64,000 nt of DNA from Eutreptiella sp. 'Long Island Sound 2002' (lineage: Eukaryota; Euglenozoa; Euglenophyceae; Eutreptiales; Eutreptiaceae). Shown here in pieces: positions 22,127 through 32,861 of this stretch; position 1 is the stretch's first letter, and each line of letters opens with the position of its first letter. A model generated the notes under the pieces. That model was not told the DNA's origin. It made no database searches and worked only from the letters and a program-made list of their open reading frames with translations. The stretch spans positions 16,577,420 to 16,641,419 of the forward strand of contig OZ038387.1 of NCBI GenBank assembly GCA_964036045.1, given 5' to 3'. Made by a program: the position numbers and the translations under genes.

Positions 22127-25118
22127 TCCTGGTAGGAGTGTTCAGATGAGTGTGTGTTTGCGAAGAACAGAGAAAACCTGCAAAGCAGATTAGCAGAAAG
22201 AGCAGGACCTTCAAGGGACAAAGAGTTCCCACACCTGCAAACCCGACAGGATACGGGGGGCAGTGTCTGCCCAGTGCATGCCCAGCGCGTCACCACATTC
22301 CTCATATTCTAACCCAGCCCTGTTACGGCAGACAGTCGTTTCTACGGCCGCCCACAATCCACTGCATGGGAGCACCCTGCAAAACACACTGCTCGCCCGC
22401 AGCCCCATCCCCTGCCCTAGTGTTCACAAACAGAGATTTCTTATTATTAACCCGACGTCCAGTTCTGGAAGTGGGATGGATCCCGCGCAGACGCAGTTCA
22501 CAAGCCACAGCTGGTTGTCCTAGCTTCTGCTGGTTCAGCATTGGCGGTAGCACCTGCCAGAGCGGCGAACTCATGTGGGTTATGAGGGGTCCTTGTCCTG
22601 TCTTCAGGCTTTTGCAAGCTGCACTCATGCCTGATACAGGGTGTGTTGCTGGGCATACTCATGAGAGGGCTCCCAGGTATGGTGCTTCTTAAGGTGCATG
22701 GTGAAATCCTAGAAAGATTACCTGGCAATTGTTCTGGATTTTAGACCCAACTTTGCCATCCCCTTGGCATGCCCCAAACCACAATGGGAAAAGGTCACCA
22801 TACGTGTAAAACAAACTGCAAGACCATTCCTGCAGGAGGTCCCTCCTGCCTTCTCGGGGTACCCACAGTGGGCAGTGGGGGAGGATATATGATGCCTCAG
22901 GGTTCCCAAAGCGGGAAAGGACAAGGCTGCATAACCCTTGCCTTCTCAAGTTCCTAGAGTGTGGAGCAATCAAAATGGCACACACAACCCCTGCCTTCTT
23001 GGGGTTCTCAAAGGAGGGAGGAATCAAAGTGGTTCCAGAACCCTTGCCATATTGGGGCTTCCAAGGCGGGGAAGTCTTGCATAGCACTTGGCATCGTGTT
23101 GGCTAGGCGAGCACATGGTGCACTAATGTTCCCTCCTGCTGAGCTTCATGCCCCCCCAAACACACACACACACAAACACACGGGTCCAAAGAACACCAAA
23201 ATTGTGAAAAAATGTGAACACCAAGTGTTCATTGGATACAGTGTTCATAGCATACATGTGTGGTCCACGTATGAGACTTCCAGAACACCTCCTTTAGCAA
23301 AAGACTGCTACCACCTTGGGATCGACAAATTTGTTGGGACGACAGTGTCATCCATCAAACTGCAGGTCAAGAATATGGTGTCCTCAAAAACATGGCACAA
23401 ATCCCACACACCACAGCCTGCCTTAACCCATACTACATCACAATGCTTGTTGGGCTGCTTGTACAGTACCTGCCCCCCCATCCCCCTTGCGCAGGCACCA
23501 CCAAAGGCACAGAAAACGACGGTTTCACCAAGTAGTGGTGCTTGAAAAAGGGGGGTGGATTGAATAGGCAAAATAGGACATGACTCTAAAAATGATGGTT
23601 TCACCGGGAAGTGGTGCTTGCGCAGCGGGGGGGGGGATACCAGGAGCAAATAGAGAATCCATGATGATGTACAAGGGAGGTCCTATATTCAAGAAATGTT
23701 ATGGCCTCACTCCAAGGATTACATCTTCACATCCATCAGCAAGAGACAAACCAAACCATCATCTCATTTCTGCAATGCTTGAGCCTAACTATGACTGAAT
23801 ATTGGGACTGAGCTGGTGAGGACACGAACATTGCACACTATAACTCATGTACCCCACAAATGGTAAACCATGCACTTTGTCTGTGCCTTGGTCTCCTGGT
23901 GTGCGGTAAATTTCACAAAAGCCCCTGGATTTCACGTGGGAAGTTTCGCGGCCAATTTGAAACGTGAAGTTTCCCACACGAACTTGACTGATCTTCCCCC
24001 CCCTGTGTGACATTCCGTCTGGTTGTTGCTCCTTTACGGGGCCCTGGACGGTCACCCGTTCTTCCCTTCGCATGTTGCGTCGGGTCGCTGCTTTCTGTCG
24101 GCTGGTGCTCTTGCTGGTGTCGTTTCCGCGTTCGCGGAGCCCAGTAGTTGGTGTGTTGGGACTGTGCTGAATGTGGCATGGTGTGCCGTTTGCGTGTCAG
24201 CGGCGCCCAATAATTGGCGTATTGAGGATGTGCTGGTTGTTGCTGGGGTCGTTTGACTGTTTTTGCTGTCCACACACCTCTGTCCACAGGCCGCCCAAAG
24301 CCTGCCTTGCTGTGTTTCTGTGCGGCCCAGGTGCCCTGTTCCTCCACGCACTGTCCGGGCCGTCCACCATATGTCCTTTTCCCCCTCACAGTTGGTTTGC
24401 CCCTGATGGGCTCCCGCTCCTGTTGCGCAAACAGCCCATCTGGGCTGCGGGAGACCCCCCCCCCCCGCTACATGCAGTGCCCTAAGGCATTTGTTCGCCA
24501 TGTAGGTTGGCTCCTATGCAAATAGTCCCCTCCAAAAAGATCCTATACACCAAAAAACCAGCCAAAAATTGCATTTTGGGGCAAATTTTGACAGGTTTGA
24601 AACTGTCTGCCACTTGCAGCACTTGTCCCCGGCCGCTACTGTGTTGTTCCTAGGTCACCTACAGGGTTACACTTGAAATGAGTGGGCTCTTTAGGGCCTG
24701 CCAACCGAAACGGTACCCGCCAGGACTTTACAACATTTGAACTCAACAGGAAACCGCATGCCACTGTAGTTCAGCATCATGATTAAGAGTGGCCGTTCCC
24801 AATAAAGTAGACAAAATGCCTAACACGTCTGGTTGGAATCCCCGCCCCGCATTAAATGATTGAATGGCACAGTCTGTGGGATAATCACATAGTCCTCTGC
24901 CTTGTGCAACAGTTGGGTCAAAGCACACTGGTCATAGGTAAGGCTGCTCAGATGTAATGCATAGGGTTGTTGCAGCCCCGCACCCCCCACCCGCCGCATA
25001 CTACCAACCAGCATACTCCTTCAGCCTTAATGGCAACCCACCCCTCCCCCACTGCATCCTGTCATGGCTAAGACTGCCACGTTGGCAGTTTTGGTGCCTC
25101 TAAAGGAGGGCCAGTCAG
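22127..25118. other. Intergenic region upstream of the PH-RING-RING gene
   Basis: No gene is supported. It contains the minisatellite at 22825-23075, a CA-rich tract near 23158-23180, a duplicated GGTTTCACC(A/G)GGAAGTGGTGCTTG segment (23520 and 23600), and an imperfect tandem duplication at about 24100-24250 (GCGGAGCCCAGTAGTTGG and GCGGCGCCCAATAATTGG). Confidence 0.4.
22825..23075. repeat. ~57-bp minisatellite (CCCTTGCCTTCTCGGGG units)
   Basis: Four to five diverged units each contain a form of ACCCCTGCCTTCTYGGGGT followed by a GGAGCAATCAAAATGGC-type segment, at about 22845, 22930, 22990 and 23040. One isolated related unit is at 5225-5300 with the same order of motifs. Confidence 0.65.
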
Positions 25119-25334
25119 GGGCCATGAGGCAACGGAAACTGGGCTCGCATACGCCCCCGTGTCACAGGCGCATGGTCATAACCACATTGTTCAGTGTTTT
25201 GCTTGCTGCACTGCAGCGTAGACCAGTTCTGTACCACACCAGGTGGTTGCTGACTGTGCATTGGCTCTGGTCCTCTGGACACTGAGGTCAGCTCGAACCC
25301 ACCACCCACCCACAGTGCCGGTTAGTCTCTAACC
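25119..25334. repeat. Dispersed 210-bp repeat (GGCCATGAGG family), copy 3
   Basis: It is collinear with 6351-6560 from GGCCATGAGGCAACGGA to GCCGGTTAGTCTCTAACC, with scattered substitutions. An AC-rich expansion lies before the right end (CCACCCACCCACA). The copies share no target duplication that I can see. Confidence 0.75.
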
Positions 25335-25979
25335 CTTGCCCTGCAGGTCGTGCTCCTGTCATGCACTTGCTCCCTGGCACGTGGGGACGTGTCGTACTCG
25401 AGCCTCGGGGGCGCAATGGCGCCTTTGGTGGCGCAAAGGCGTCTCAACATTTCAGCAAGTGCTCCGGCTGTCAGGCAACTCAACAGTCAGTCAGGGGGGA
25501 GGGGGGGCTCACCCCAACTAGCTGTTATACTTTGGCATGCTGACCTGACTTCCAGCTTAGAAGACCCTATGTTGAGGGTCTTAGCTCCAGTCAAATTGGA
25601 CCTGGGACCAACTTCAGTGCCTTGTGGCTGGTTCCATATTGGGGGAAGGGGGATTCCAAATCCGCCAAACCTTTGCCCTTCCATGGTGTGGACCACCCAG
25701 TGGTCAACCAACCAACCAGCAGTTGACCAAAATCAGGCCCAGTGGCGAGTTTCAACCTAAAAGCTTGGAATACCCAATTTTGGGGTCACCGAATGTGACC
25801 TGAACAGGAGATAGCAGTTGGTGCCAGCAACCCTTATTTTCATCCTTCCAGGTACTCCACGGGTGCCCCATCTAGCGGTTGACGAACAATCACCTCGCTT
25901 TGTGATGGTCCGTGGCGGCAGGTAGCAATTGGTGAGCAATCTTTGTTTTCACCAGTCCGGACTTTGGATGGTACTCATG

Positions 25980-25985
<6 letters not shown>

Positions 25986-26011
<26 letters not shown>
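25986..26011. repeat. (CA)n microsatellite
   Basis: Uninterrupted AC dinucleotides directly abut the tRNA-like head at 26018. Confidence 0.95.
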
Positions 26012-26017
26012 AGGATC

Positions 26018-26090
26018 CCCGGCTCACTCAACCGGGCTAAGCGTAGGTCTCACAACCGAAAGGTCGTGGGTTCGATCCCCGGAGCGGGCA
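26018..26090 (+). pseudogene. tRNA-Met-like sequence, probably a SINE head
   Basis: The segment reads as a 73-base tRNA outline. It has a D-arm CTCAACCGGGCTAAGCG, an anticodon region GGTCTCACAACC in which elongator tRNA-Met usually has CTCATAA (so CAC replaces CAT), and a perfect B box GGTTCGATCCC. Acceptor-stem pairing is broken at two positions and position 8 is not T. It is therefore judged a tRNA-derived repeat or pseudogene rather than a working tRNA. The following 60-100 bases (GAGCGGGCATGTCTGGAGG onward) may be the SINE body. Confidence 0.6.
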
Positions 26091-26538
26091 TGTCTGGAGG
26101 CGGGCGGTGGCAGCCGTGCGTCAAGGGCATCCTTTCTGGGGAAATCGCCAAAATGAGTAGGCCGTGGAGGCCGCCTCGCTGCCGCGAGCACCACCAGATG
26201 TGGAAGCCCCAATACACATACAACACACGGGGCAACATGGCGATGACGGGCTCGTCGAACTCATGCCGTGGAGCTGGCCCGGCGGAAGCCACGGAGCCAC
26301 CACCCCACTTCCAGGGTGGTCCTGGGGCAGCGAGCCAGGTTCTGGCCCAAGTGCATATCGCACCGGTCGAGGGGTAACACAGGGACGCACTCACACCCCT
26401 GGCCTGCACCGTGGGCCTGCTATGATGGGGTAAGCGACCCGACCCGAGGACGCCAGTGTGGCCTATACGGGCTCAACCGGGAGACCTGGTAAAAATGGTA
26501 AACCCCCCCCCCCCCCCCACACACACACACACAAGCCT

Positions 26539-26619
26539 GTTGAAGGGACCAGTCCTTCGCCTATTGTTGAAGGGACCAATCCTTCGCCTATTGTTGAAGG
26601 GACCAGTCCTTCACCTACT
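26539..26619. repeat. 27-bp tandem repeat, three units
   Basis: Units start at 26539, 26566 and 26593 with GTTGAAGGGACCAGTCCTTC and CGCCTATT. They differ at one to three positions, and the array follows a short CA tract. Confidence 0.9.
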
Positions 26620-26690
26620 GCGAACAAGGTCTGCAGGTTGGACCACCATGCACCTCCTTTTGCAGTCATTGGTGCGGACCCAGGACAGGC
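26600..26690. repeat. Dispersed repeat shared with 29340-29415
   Basis: CCAGTCCTTCACCTACTG, GGTTGGACCACCATGCACCTCC and GCAGTCATTGGTGCGG occur here. They recur in the same order and orientation at 29340-29415 with few changes. Confidence 0.7.
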
Positions 26691-27449
26691 TAGATGTAAC
26701 ATTTGGGGGGTACTTGGAAGAGGGCTATCTCTTTGGGCTGCAAGAAAAAAAGCATAAAGGCATGAAAATGCCTAGTAATGTCCAGAGACAATGGGAAGGT
26801 AAACTCGAAGACTTTGGGGTGAGAAGAGGGCAGAGTAGATCTCGGATTTTTTTCAGCACCATGCTCTTGTACTTCAACTTGGTCGGTAATTTGGGGAGCG
26901 AGATTCATCTGTGACACCCGGCTTGTTTGTGTGTCTGTTTGTGTAGTCTATCCAAACGCTGTTTGGGACTGTCTCAGTGAAGCGCAGAGGAGCAGAGCAG
27001 ATCTTGGATGCCAAGAACAACAACACCAATTTTCAAAAGCATCCGAGAGCTGATAATCAACATGATCTTGATCTAACAACATATGACATTGTTACCGCCA
27101 TCAAACATCAAATGCCATAAAACATTGTTTGCGTATGCACAAATTGAGTCCAGATGTTGAAGATGAGTCTCTCTCCCAAAAATGGCCGCCTAATTTGAGA
27201 TACAAGAGGGTGATGTTGCAAAGGGCATGTTGGGTCTGAGTCTGAGTTGGTGTATCACTGATAAGTAACTGGGTGCCAAGGTGCCATTCCCGTGAAGCCC
27301 GTGGCGGGCAGTACATCAGTTGGATGAGGGACTATGCCTGCAGTTGGGACTGCACCAATATGGGGGGCAACATACCAGTTGCGCTGTGCTACAGGTGTGC
27401 TATGTCCACAGTGCTGCTTGTACCTCTGTGCTGTGCGTACTGAGCAACT

Positions 27450-27575
27450 GGACCCTTGGTGCAGCAGCTTACCCCTCCAAGAAGTTAGCAATATCAGTGA
27501 GACGTCACACCAAGGTGCTCGTTAATGGAGAGGGGTGACTTGGCTGAACCCAAATTGTAGTGAGCCCTGAGCACC
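27450..27575 (+). repeat. 125-bp dispersed repeat, copy 1
   Basis: It runs from GGACCCTTGGTGCAG through GAGACGTCACACCAAGGTGC, TGGAGAGGGGTGACTTGG and GTGAGCCCTGAGCACC. Two more copies are at 29074-29198 (inverted) and 40114-40238 (direct, inside an intron of the esterase-like gene). Confidence 0.75.
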
Positions 27576-27732
27576 GGTCGCTGCTGCATGTGTCCTATCT
27601 GTTTGTTGCGTGTGTTAGTGTCTGGTCTTGGCTTGCGCTGCAGTTTATGTTGCAGGACCTGAGGACAGCTCTGATAGCAATGCTCCAAGTGTACACCCAC
27701 TGTTTGTACAGTGCTGTATGGTATACTTCAAA

Positions 27733-27758
27733 TGTGTGTGTGTGTGTGTGTGTGTGTC
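27733..27758. repeat. (GT)n microsatellite
   Basis: Uninterrupted GT dinucleotides. Confidence 0.95.
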
Positions 27759-27869
27759 CCATCATTGGGGGGGATGCCATATTAAAGAGGAAGACCTGCA
27801 TGGGTCTACGGGCTGCCTGCATTGAAAAAGGGGAGGAGCACCTGCATATGAGCCCCCGTACATGACGGT

Positions 27870-28500
27870 GGGTGGAAAGAGGGCTCCTCTCCCGCACGCG
27901 GCCCTCGCCTAGGCCAGAGCCTCTCTGGGAGTGTGTGTTTATGACACTTCAATGCCCGCGCGGCTGTGCCGTTCCGCTGGGTGCACCAGGCGCTGGTGCT
28001 TGCCGGGTCGTGCCTGGGGGGCCTCCCTGTGCCGTTTCATCCCCCTCTTCCCGCCGTCGGGGGCTGGGGGGTGGGTTAGCCCGTGGCGCGCGTGCAGGCC
28101 CCATGGGGGGGAACTTCCCATGAGTCGCTTGGGTGCTGGCATGTGCCCTGCCCCCAGGGTGTGCTGGCTGGCCAGCTGCGTGCGCAATGGTGTGTGTCGT
28201 GGTGTGCACGGTACGCAGACGCCCTTCGGGTGGCCGTGGTGTCCCCTGCTGCAACAGTGTCGCACTCCCCGGTGTGTTAGTGCACATGTCGGACAGGGGG
28301 GGTTCCCATGCCGCTCGTAGACCCAGGATTTTGTCAGGCGCCTTCTGGTTTCCTTTTTCCTGGCCCCATTCCGGGTCACCGGTGGCGTGAAGATGGGAGC
28401 TGTTGGCCGCCCACTTCCCACGCCCTCCCCACTTCTGCCCGCCGCCGCGAAGACCCCGCTCCTCTGTGTGTGTCCCATCAATGCCAACCATGCCTCTTCT
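27870..28500. other. GC-rich island, no recognisable gene
   Basis: This is a block of distinctly higher GC with long overlapping frames on several strands (for example 180-182 codons on the minus strand). The frames encode Pro/Gly/Arg/His-rich sequence typical of GC-rich noncoding DNA. No domain is recognised. It resembles in composition the island at 47590-49380. Confidence 0.4.
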
Positions 28501-28666
28501 TAGTCAGGCCCCTGGAACTCAGTGTCAAGGAGGTTTGAGGCCCGTGTTTCCCCCATATCAACTCCGTCCCACCATTGGTTTGAACGTGAGTCTCACCGAC
28601 AGAGCGCACACAGTGCATTGCTTTGCCCGCCAGCCAGGGTCCTTTGGGTTTACGGCTGGGATGTCT

Positions 28667-28744
28667 GCACCTTGCACACTGCCAACTGCTCATGCTTAAC
28701 CCCGCGCACCTTGCACACTGCCAACTACTCATGCTTAACCCCGC
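28667..28744. repeat. 39-bp tandem duplication
   Basis: Two units start GCACCTTGCACACTGCCAAC and end CTCATGCTTAACCCCGC. They differ at a single base (TG versus TA after CCAAC). Confidence 0.9.
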
Positions 28745-28893
28745 CGTGACCCCATTTTGTCTGTAGGGTTGGCCCCCTCACTGAATGAGTGCCTGCATAT
28801 ATTGGGACAATGAAAGGGTAAAGGAGACAAAAGGAAGATGATCAATGCTGCTGTTGTTGCCAACCACAATTGTACACACACACGATGTAAAGA

Positions 28894-28895
<2 letters not shown>

Positions 28896-28932
<37 letters not shown>
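28896..28932. repeat. (CA)n microsatellite
   Basis: An array of about 18 CA units. Confidence 0.95.
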
Positions 28933-28936
<4 letters not shown>

Positions 28937-29073
28937 AGAACCACGAAACAAGAACGGAGCAAGAAAATTGGTTAAGAAACATTTGGAAACCATGTCCGGG
29001 AGGGTTATTCCAGCCCTCTGCAAGTCTGACCTGCAGGAAGCAGCAAGCGGTAAGCAACAGACAACAGGTGACT

Positions 29074-29198
29074 GGTGCTCAGGGCCAGCTGCAACTTGGG
29101 TTTACCAAGTTATCTCTCTCCATCAGCGAGCACCTTGGTGTGACGTCTCACTTTCATCGCTGACTTCTACGGGAGGCCGGCCGCTGCACCAAGGGTCC
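29074..29198 (-). repeat. 125-bp dispersed repeat, copy 2 (inverted)
   Basis: The reverse complement matches 27450-27575: GGGTTTACCAAGTTATC, CTCTCCATCAGCGAGCACC, TTGGTGTGACGTCTCAC and GCACCAAGGGTCC. Confidence 0.75.
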
Positions 29199-29339
29199 AG
29201 TCACACAACAGCAGGTCTCACAGGCCAAGCACAGATCAGTCCCAGTGCAAGCAAGAGATGTATGTATACATGTATTGGATGCAGCCATCCAACCGCGCCG
29301 AAACAAAGGCACAGTATCAGAGTGCCTCAGTGTAGGAGC

Positions 29340-29415
29340 CCAGTCCTTCACCTACCGTATCAACGGGTTGGACCACCGCGCACCTCCTTGAGCAGTCATC
29401 GGTGCGGGCTCCAGG
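29340..29415. repeat. Dispersed repeat shared with 26600-26690
   Basis: Same motif order as the copy at 26600: CCAGTCCTTCACCTACCG, GGTTGGACCACCGCGCACC, GCAGTCATCGGTGCGG. Confidence 0.7.
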
Positions 29416-30079
29416 GTACGCATACCTGTGCACTGCCCCCCCCCCCACACACACTGACGAAAGCAAACACCCATCCCATAATACTGAATTGTTGCAGCAT
29501 GGTTGGATAAGGCACCTTTCTGCCTAGAATGTGGTAGAGCAGTGCATAGGTTCTTGCATAGGTGCATGGGCATGAAAGATTCTGAGTGTTGTGACTTCTC
29601 TCATTGCTGTGCAATGCAGACAGCAGCTCAGACTCGTGTACTCGATGTCTGATGAGATCTACGCAGGCCAAATGCTAAACAACAGGCGGGCTGTCTGGCA
29701 CAGTGCCTGGTCTTTGGGAACCCTGTGTGAGGTGAGAGAATGCGGGCCAGTGGGCAGGTGTCCAGTTACAACAATTGGGACAACAGTTGATGTATGGCCT
29801 TTAGGGAGAAATTAGGATTATCTGTGGGTTACCAAACGTGGGTGAAGCACATTTTCTCCCAAAAAATTTCCCTCGCAGATGGTGCAGTTAGAAGGTTTCC
29901 GTTGGCATGTTGCTCAAACCGTGGGCCTCGGATCCCACCAACTAACCACGCCATCAGTTAAGATTCACAAATAGCAGCAGAAGGTACGACTTTTGGGTTG
30001 CGGTAGACCCACCAACAATTGAGCAACACCCACTGAAAAGTTAGGCCCCACTTACCCCTCCCCCCCCATGTCCAGCCCC

Positions 30080-30290
30080 CCCCCAGGGTACACGGTTCCC
30101 CCCCACCCCGGGGGGAACCGTCACCAAGTGACGGTTCCCCCCCTGGGGGGGGGGGGACCGTACACCACTCCCGACCAGCCAATTCTAGTATAACCCAACT
30201 AAAAATTTTCTTCGGCGCCTTTGGCGCCTGTGATTTCCTATTGATTTCTTATTGTTCATGGGCCAAGTGACGGTTCCCCCCCTGGGGGGG
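30080..30290. repeat. GTGACGGTTCC / poly-C-poly-G palindromic repeat cluster
   Basis: GGTTCCCCCCC, a G-run and GGGGAACCGTCAC are followed by the reverse arrangement AAGTGACGGTTCC, C-run, G-run and GGACCGT, forming potential hairpins. At 30193-30290 the TTTTCTTCGGCGCCTTTGG, GATTTCCTATTG and AAGTGACGGTTCC order repeats that of copy 1 at 6219. Confidence 0.65.
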
Positions 30291-32265
30291 GGGATGGACA
30301 CGGGGGGGGGGATGGACATGGGGGGGACGGGGTACAAAGAGTTGAGTAACGTCTGCCAAAAGTTAGGCCGCCCCTGCCAACAGTTGAGGAATGTCCACCG
30401 AAAATCAGGCCTTGCCCCGAACACAATTGTACACCCCTTGCAGCAACAAATTTGGCGCCCGCGCCAACTGCACTGACCCCCTCCCCCGCTTGCGCCAACA
30501 GCCTGGGTGCGCAAACATTGTGAAAAAGGAATGACATGAGGCCCATCATTTCCAGTTGCTGAAACCAACTTGTCCAACGATAGGCTCTGAGGCAGACTGT
30601 GCCAATGACACGAGGCAGGTGCTGTGCAAAGCCGTCTGACCCAAACTGATCTTACCGAAGCACTTGCAAGTGTGCACTGGAGCGACTGAGACCAGGCTGG
30701 GAATGAACTCAACAAAAGCCAGCGAGGGCCCACCTAGACGCAGCCAGAACAAAGGAGCCTGCCGACATTATAACCCCACAAAGTAGGGCTCGCAGCTCAA
30801 CTGATCACACACCATCCAAAAGAAAGATTAGAGAAAAAGTGCCCCCAGTATCTCGACGGAAACCGTCATCTGCTACTCTGACATGTTACTCCAGTTGTGT
30901 GTGACCTTGCCGTTGCGGGGCCAGAGATTTCTCTGGCTCCATGTAGCTGGCAGCCACACTCGAGACATTTACGCTGCCCTTGCCCCTTGCACAACACATC
31001 CACAACTGCAGCAAACCATTGTACGATGAGGATCACATGTTTGGACTCTAGAAGACTTGGAATGCCAGATCGGGCTCGTAATAGAGTCTTCACAGGCTTT
31101 TAGCAGAAGCTAAGTGACTATGTTGCCAGCCTTCAAGGAGCACCCACACCACATCCGTTGGTAATTGGTACCGCACACCCGCAAAACGGTGGTATTTCAG
31201 AGGCATCTTCTTGCACAGGTTGAGCAAAGCGCAAAGCTGGATGGGTAAGCAACAAACACCAAACTAAGAGTTGCTACCTGCCCGGCGCATGCGATGAGAC
31301 CTTTTTGTTGGAGCAGCTTCACTATGAACAGACCAGTCACGCACGTACACACAAACATGCGCGAGCACGAGCACACATAAATGTGAACAAGTGTGAACAA
31401 GGGAAACCTCGGCTTTGAAATTGGCACCTCCTTTGCGGGACCGCAATTGTGGTGCTTTTGTGCGAATAGAATTTGCATCAACCACTCGCACTTGCTATGT
31501 CAGGCGCCTCTGGGCAGCGCAGGGATACCTTTCGCAATTCAAGGGGATTAGAAGGTGTGCCAAGCAACAACAATGCCCCCAACTATTGAACTCATTCCAA
31601 AAGAAAAAAGTCATGCAAATGCATTTTCAATCCAACCATGCACAAAAGAGGGTGAAGACTTCATTCGGGCACATGGCCTTTCCACGGCTCACTCCTTCCG
31701 CGGACAAAAGCCGTTGCCGAATGAACTTATCACCCCGAAGGTCCCCCGTGCATTCGGAGCCTGGGCCTTCTGCTATCGGGTAGCCCCCCTCCAAAATATG
31801 CACCGATGGGCTGGTCGGGATAGTCGGCACATGGGCAACAACACCCAAGTGAGATGGATCCCGAGGAAGATACCGAGACTCTGTTAAAAAAAGGGGTACG
31901 ATGATCGGGAGCCAAGCAGGTTCATTCGGCCTATGATAGGGTTATGTATGGGCCTATGGAAAACAATTCGATACCGGGTTGCACCGTGTTATCAGGGGCT
32001 TGGCGTACAAAACAATGGCGCTAGTTCACCAAACCCTAGGTCCACGCCGCATAGGGCCTCAACGCTGTGCTCGTGCGGATGACGGAGCACTTCGGCGCGA
32101 GGCCGAGGCTCCTTATGCAACACGAGGCACTTCACAATGCAATGCTACTCATACGTCTCTATTCGGAGTGCGATGCAAGGGATCGATAGAAGCCTACGAA
32201 CTGCCATTGTGTCCTTCTAAAGGGGTATGCACTCTATAACCGGGTGATGTGACCGATGTAGATGT
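30291..32265. other. Intergenic region 3' of the BSD gene
   Basis: No gene is supported. From about 31500 the base composition changes: fewer homopolymers and almost no GT/CA runs. This style continues through the BSD gene to about 36000. Plus-strand frames of 86-122 codons here show no domain. Confidence 0.4.
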
Positions 32266-32861
32266 TCAAATAGTCTCATCGTCGTCCACCTCATGGGTAT
32301 TGGCGGCGGCGGCGGCGTCGTCGTCGTCGTCATCGTCGTCGTCCTCTGGCGTTGTTTCATGCTTCCAACCCATCACGCGGCTATCAAGGTATTCGTCTAA
32401 GTGCAAGTTGTTGCTAACGATGTTGTTCGAGAGCAATGTGAAATAGATTTTCCAAAAGGCGGCGTCGGTGAGTGTTTTGGGACATAATTGGTAGCGTAAT
32501 TTGTTGAACGACTCTGACTTCTCCACAAGCGCCGTGCAATGCTTCACCTACGATCGAGTAGGTGGGATTCGAGGTTGCACTAAACTAAGTGATTATATTA
32601 CATTAACTTACCATCTACGGTCCGTCTCGGCGCGCAACGCAATGAAACATCGGATAGGGTCGTGTGAAACGCAATGCACGCCAACCAAGACACCACCAAA
32701 CGAGCGGATCCCAACTTTCCTCAAGATTCAATGATATGCGAAACCTGCGAGGGTGTCAACTTGAAGGTGTTATCCGGGGTTGTCGGGAAGTTCTTGAACG
32801 TCTCTGCTGACAACCCCTCCACGAACTCGATCAATTCTTCCGGAATATATGGTGAACTCAT
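32266..32861 (-). CDS. BSD-domain protein, short
   Basis: Two exons, 32861-32745 and 32547-32266, joined in phase 0 (CAG|GTTTCG ... GATCGTAG|GTG), give 132 residues. After SSPYIPEELIEFVEGLSAETFKNFP, the BSD domain covers about residues 36-85: LTPSQVKHCTALVEK, then FNKLRYQLCPKTLTDAAFW, then KIYFTLL. The FW pair (70-71) is the family hallmark. The tail is a run of Asp then Ala (108-121) from a trinucleotide repeat, followed by an acidic end. BSD domains occur in TFIIH p62, synapse-associated proteins and plant/protist proteins of unknown role; the SPYxPxEL preamble resembles the plant-type small BSD proteins. The ATG follows no obvious acceptor, so this is taken as the start. Function is not predictable beyond the domain. 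Confidence 0.85.
32302..32342. repeat. Coding trinucleotide repeat (GGC)n(GTC)n
   Basis: On the plus strand GGC and GTC triplets alternate in blocks; read on the minus strand they encode the poly-Asp/poly-Ala tract of the BSD protein. Length polymorphism would change tract length without shifting the frame. Confidence 0.9.

Noticed and set aside
26018-26090. Functional tRNA gene
   Set aside because: Acceptor-stem mismatches, a non-T at position 8 and an anticodon change from CAT to CAC in a Met-type body make a SINE head or pseudogene more likely.
25986-28932. CRISPR-like or other spaced arrays
   Set aside because: The dinucleotide arrays are plain microsatellites and the tandem units at 26539 and 28667 have no unique spacers.
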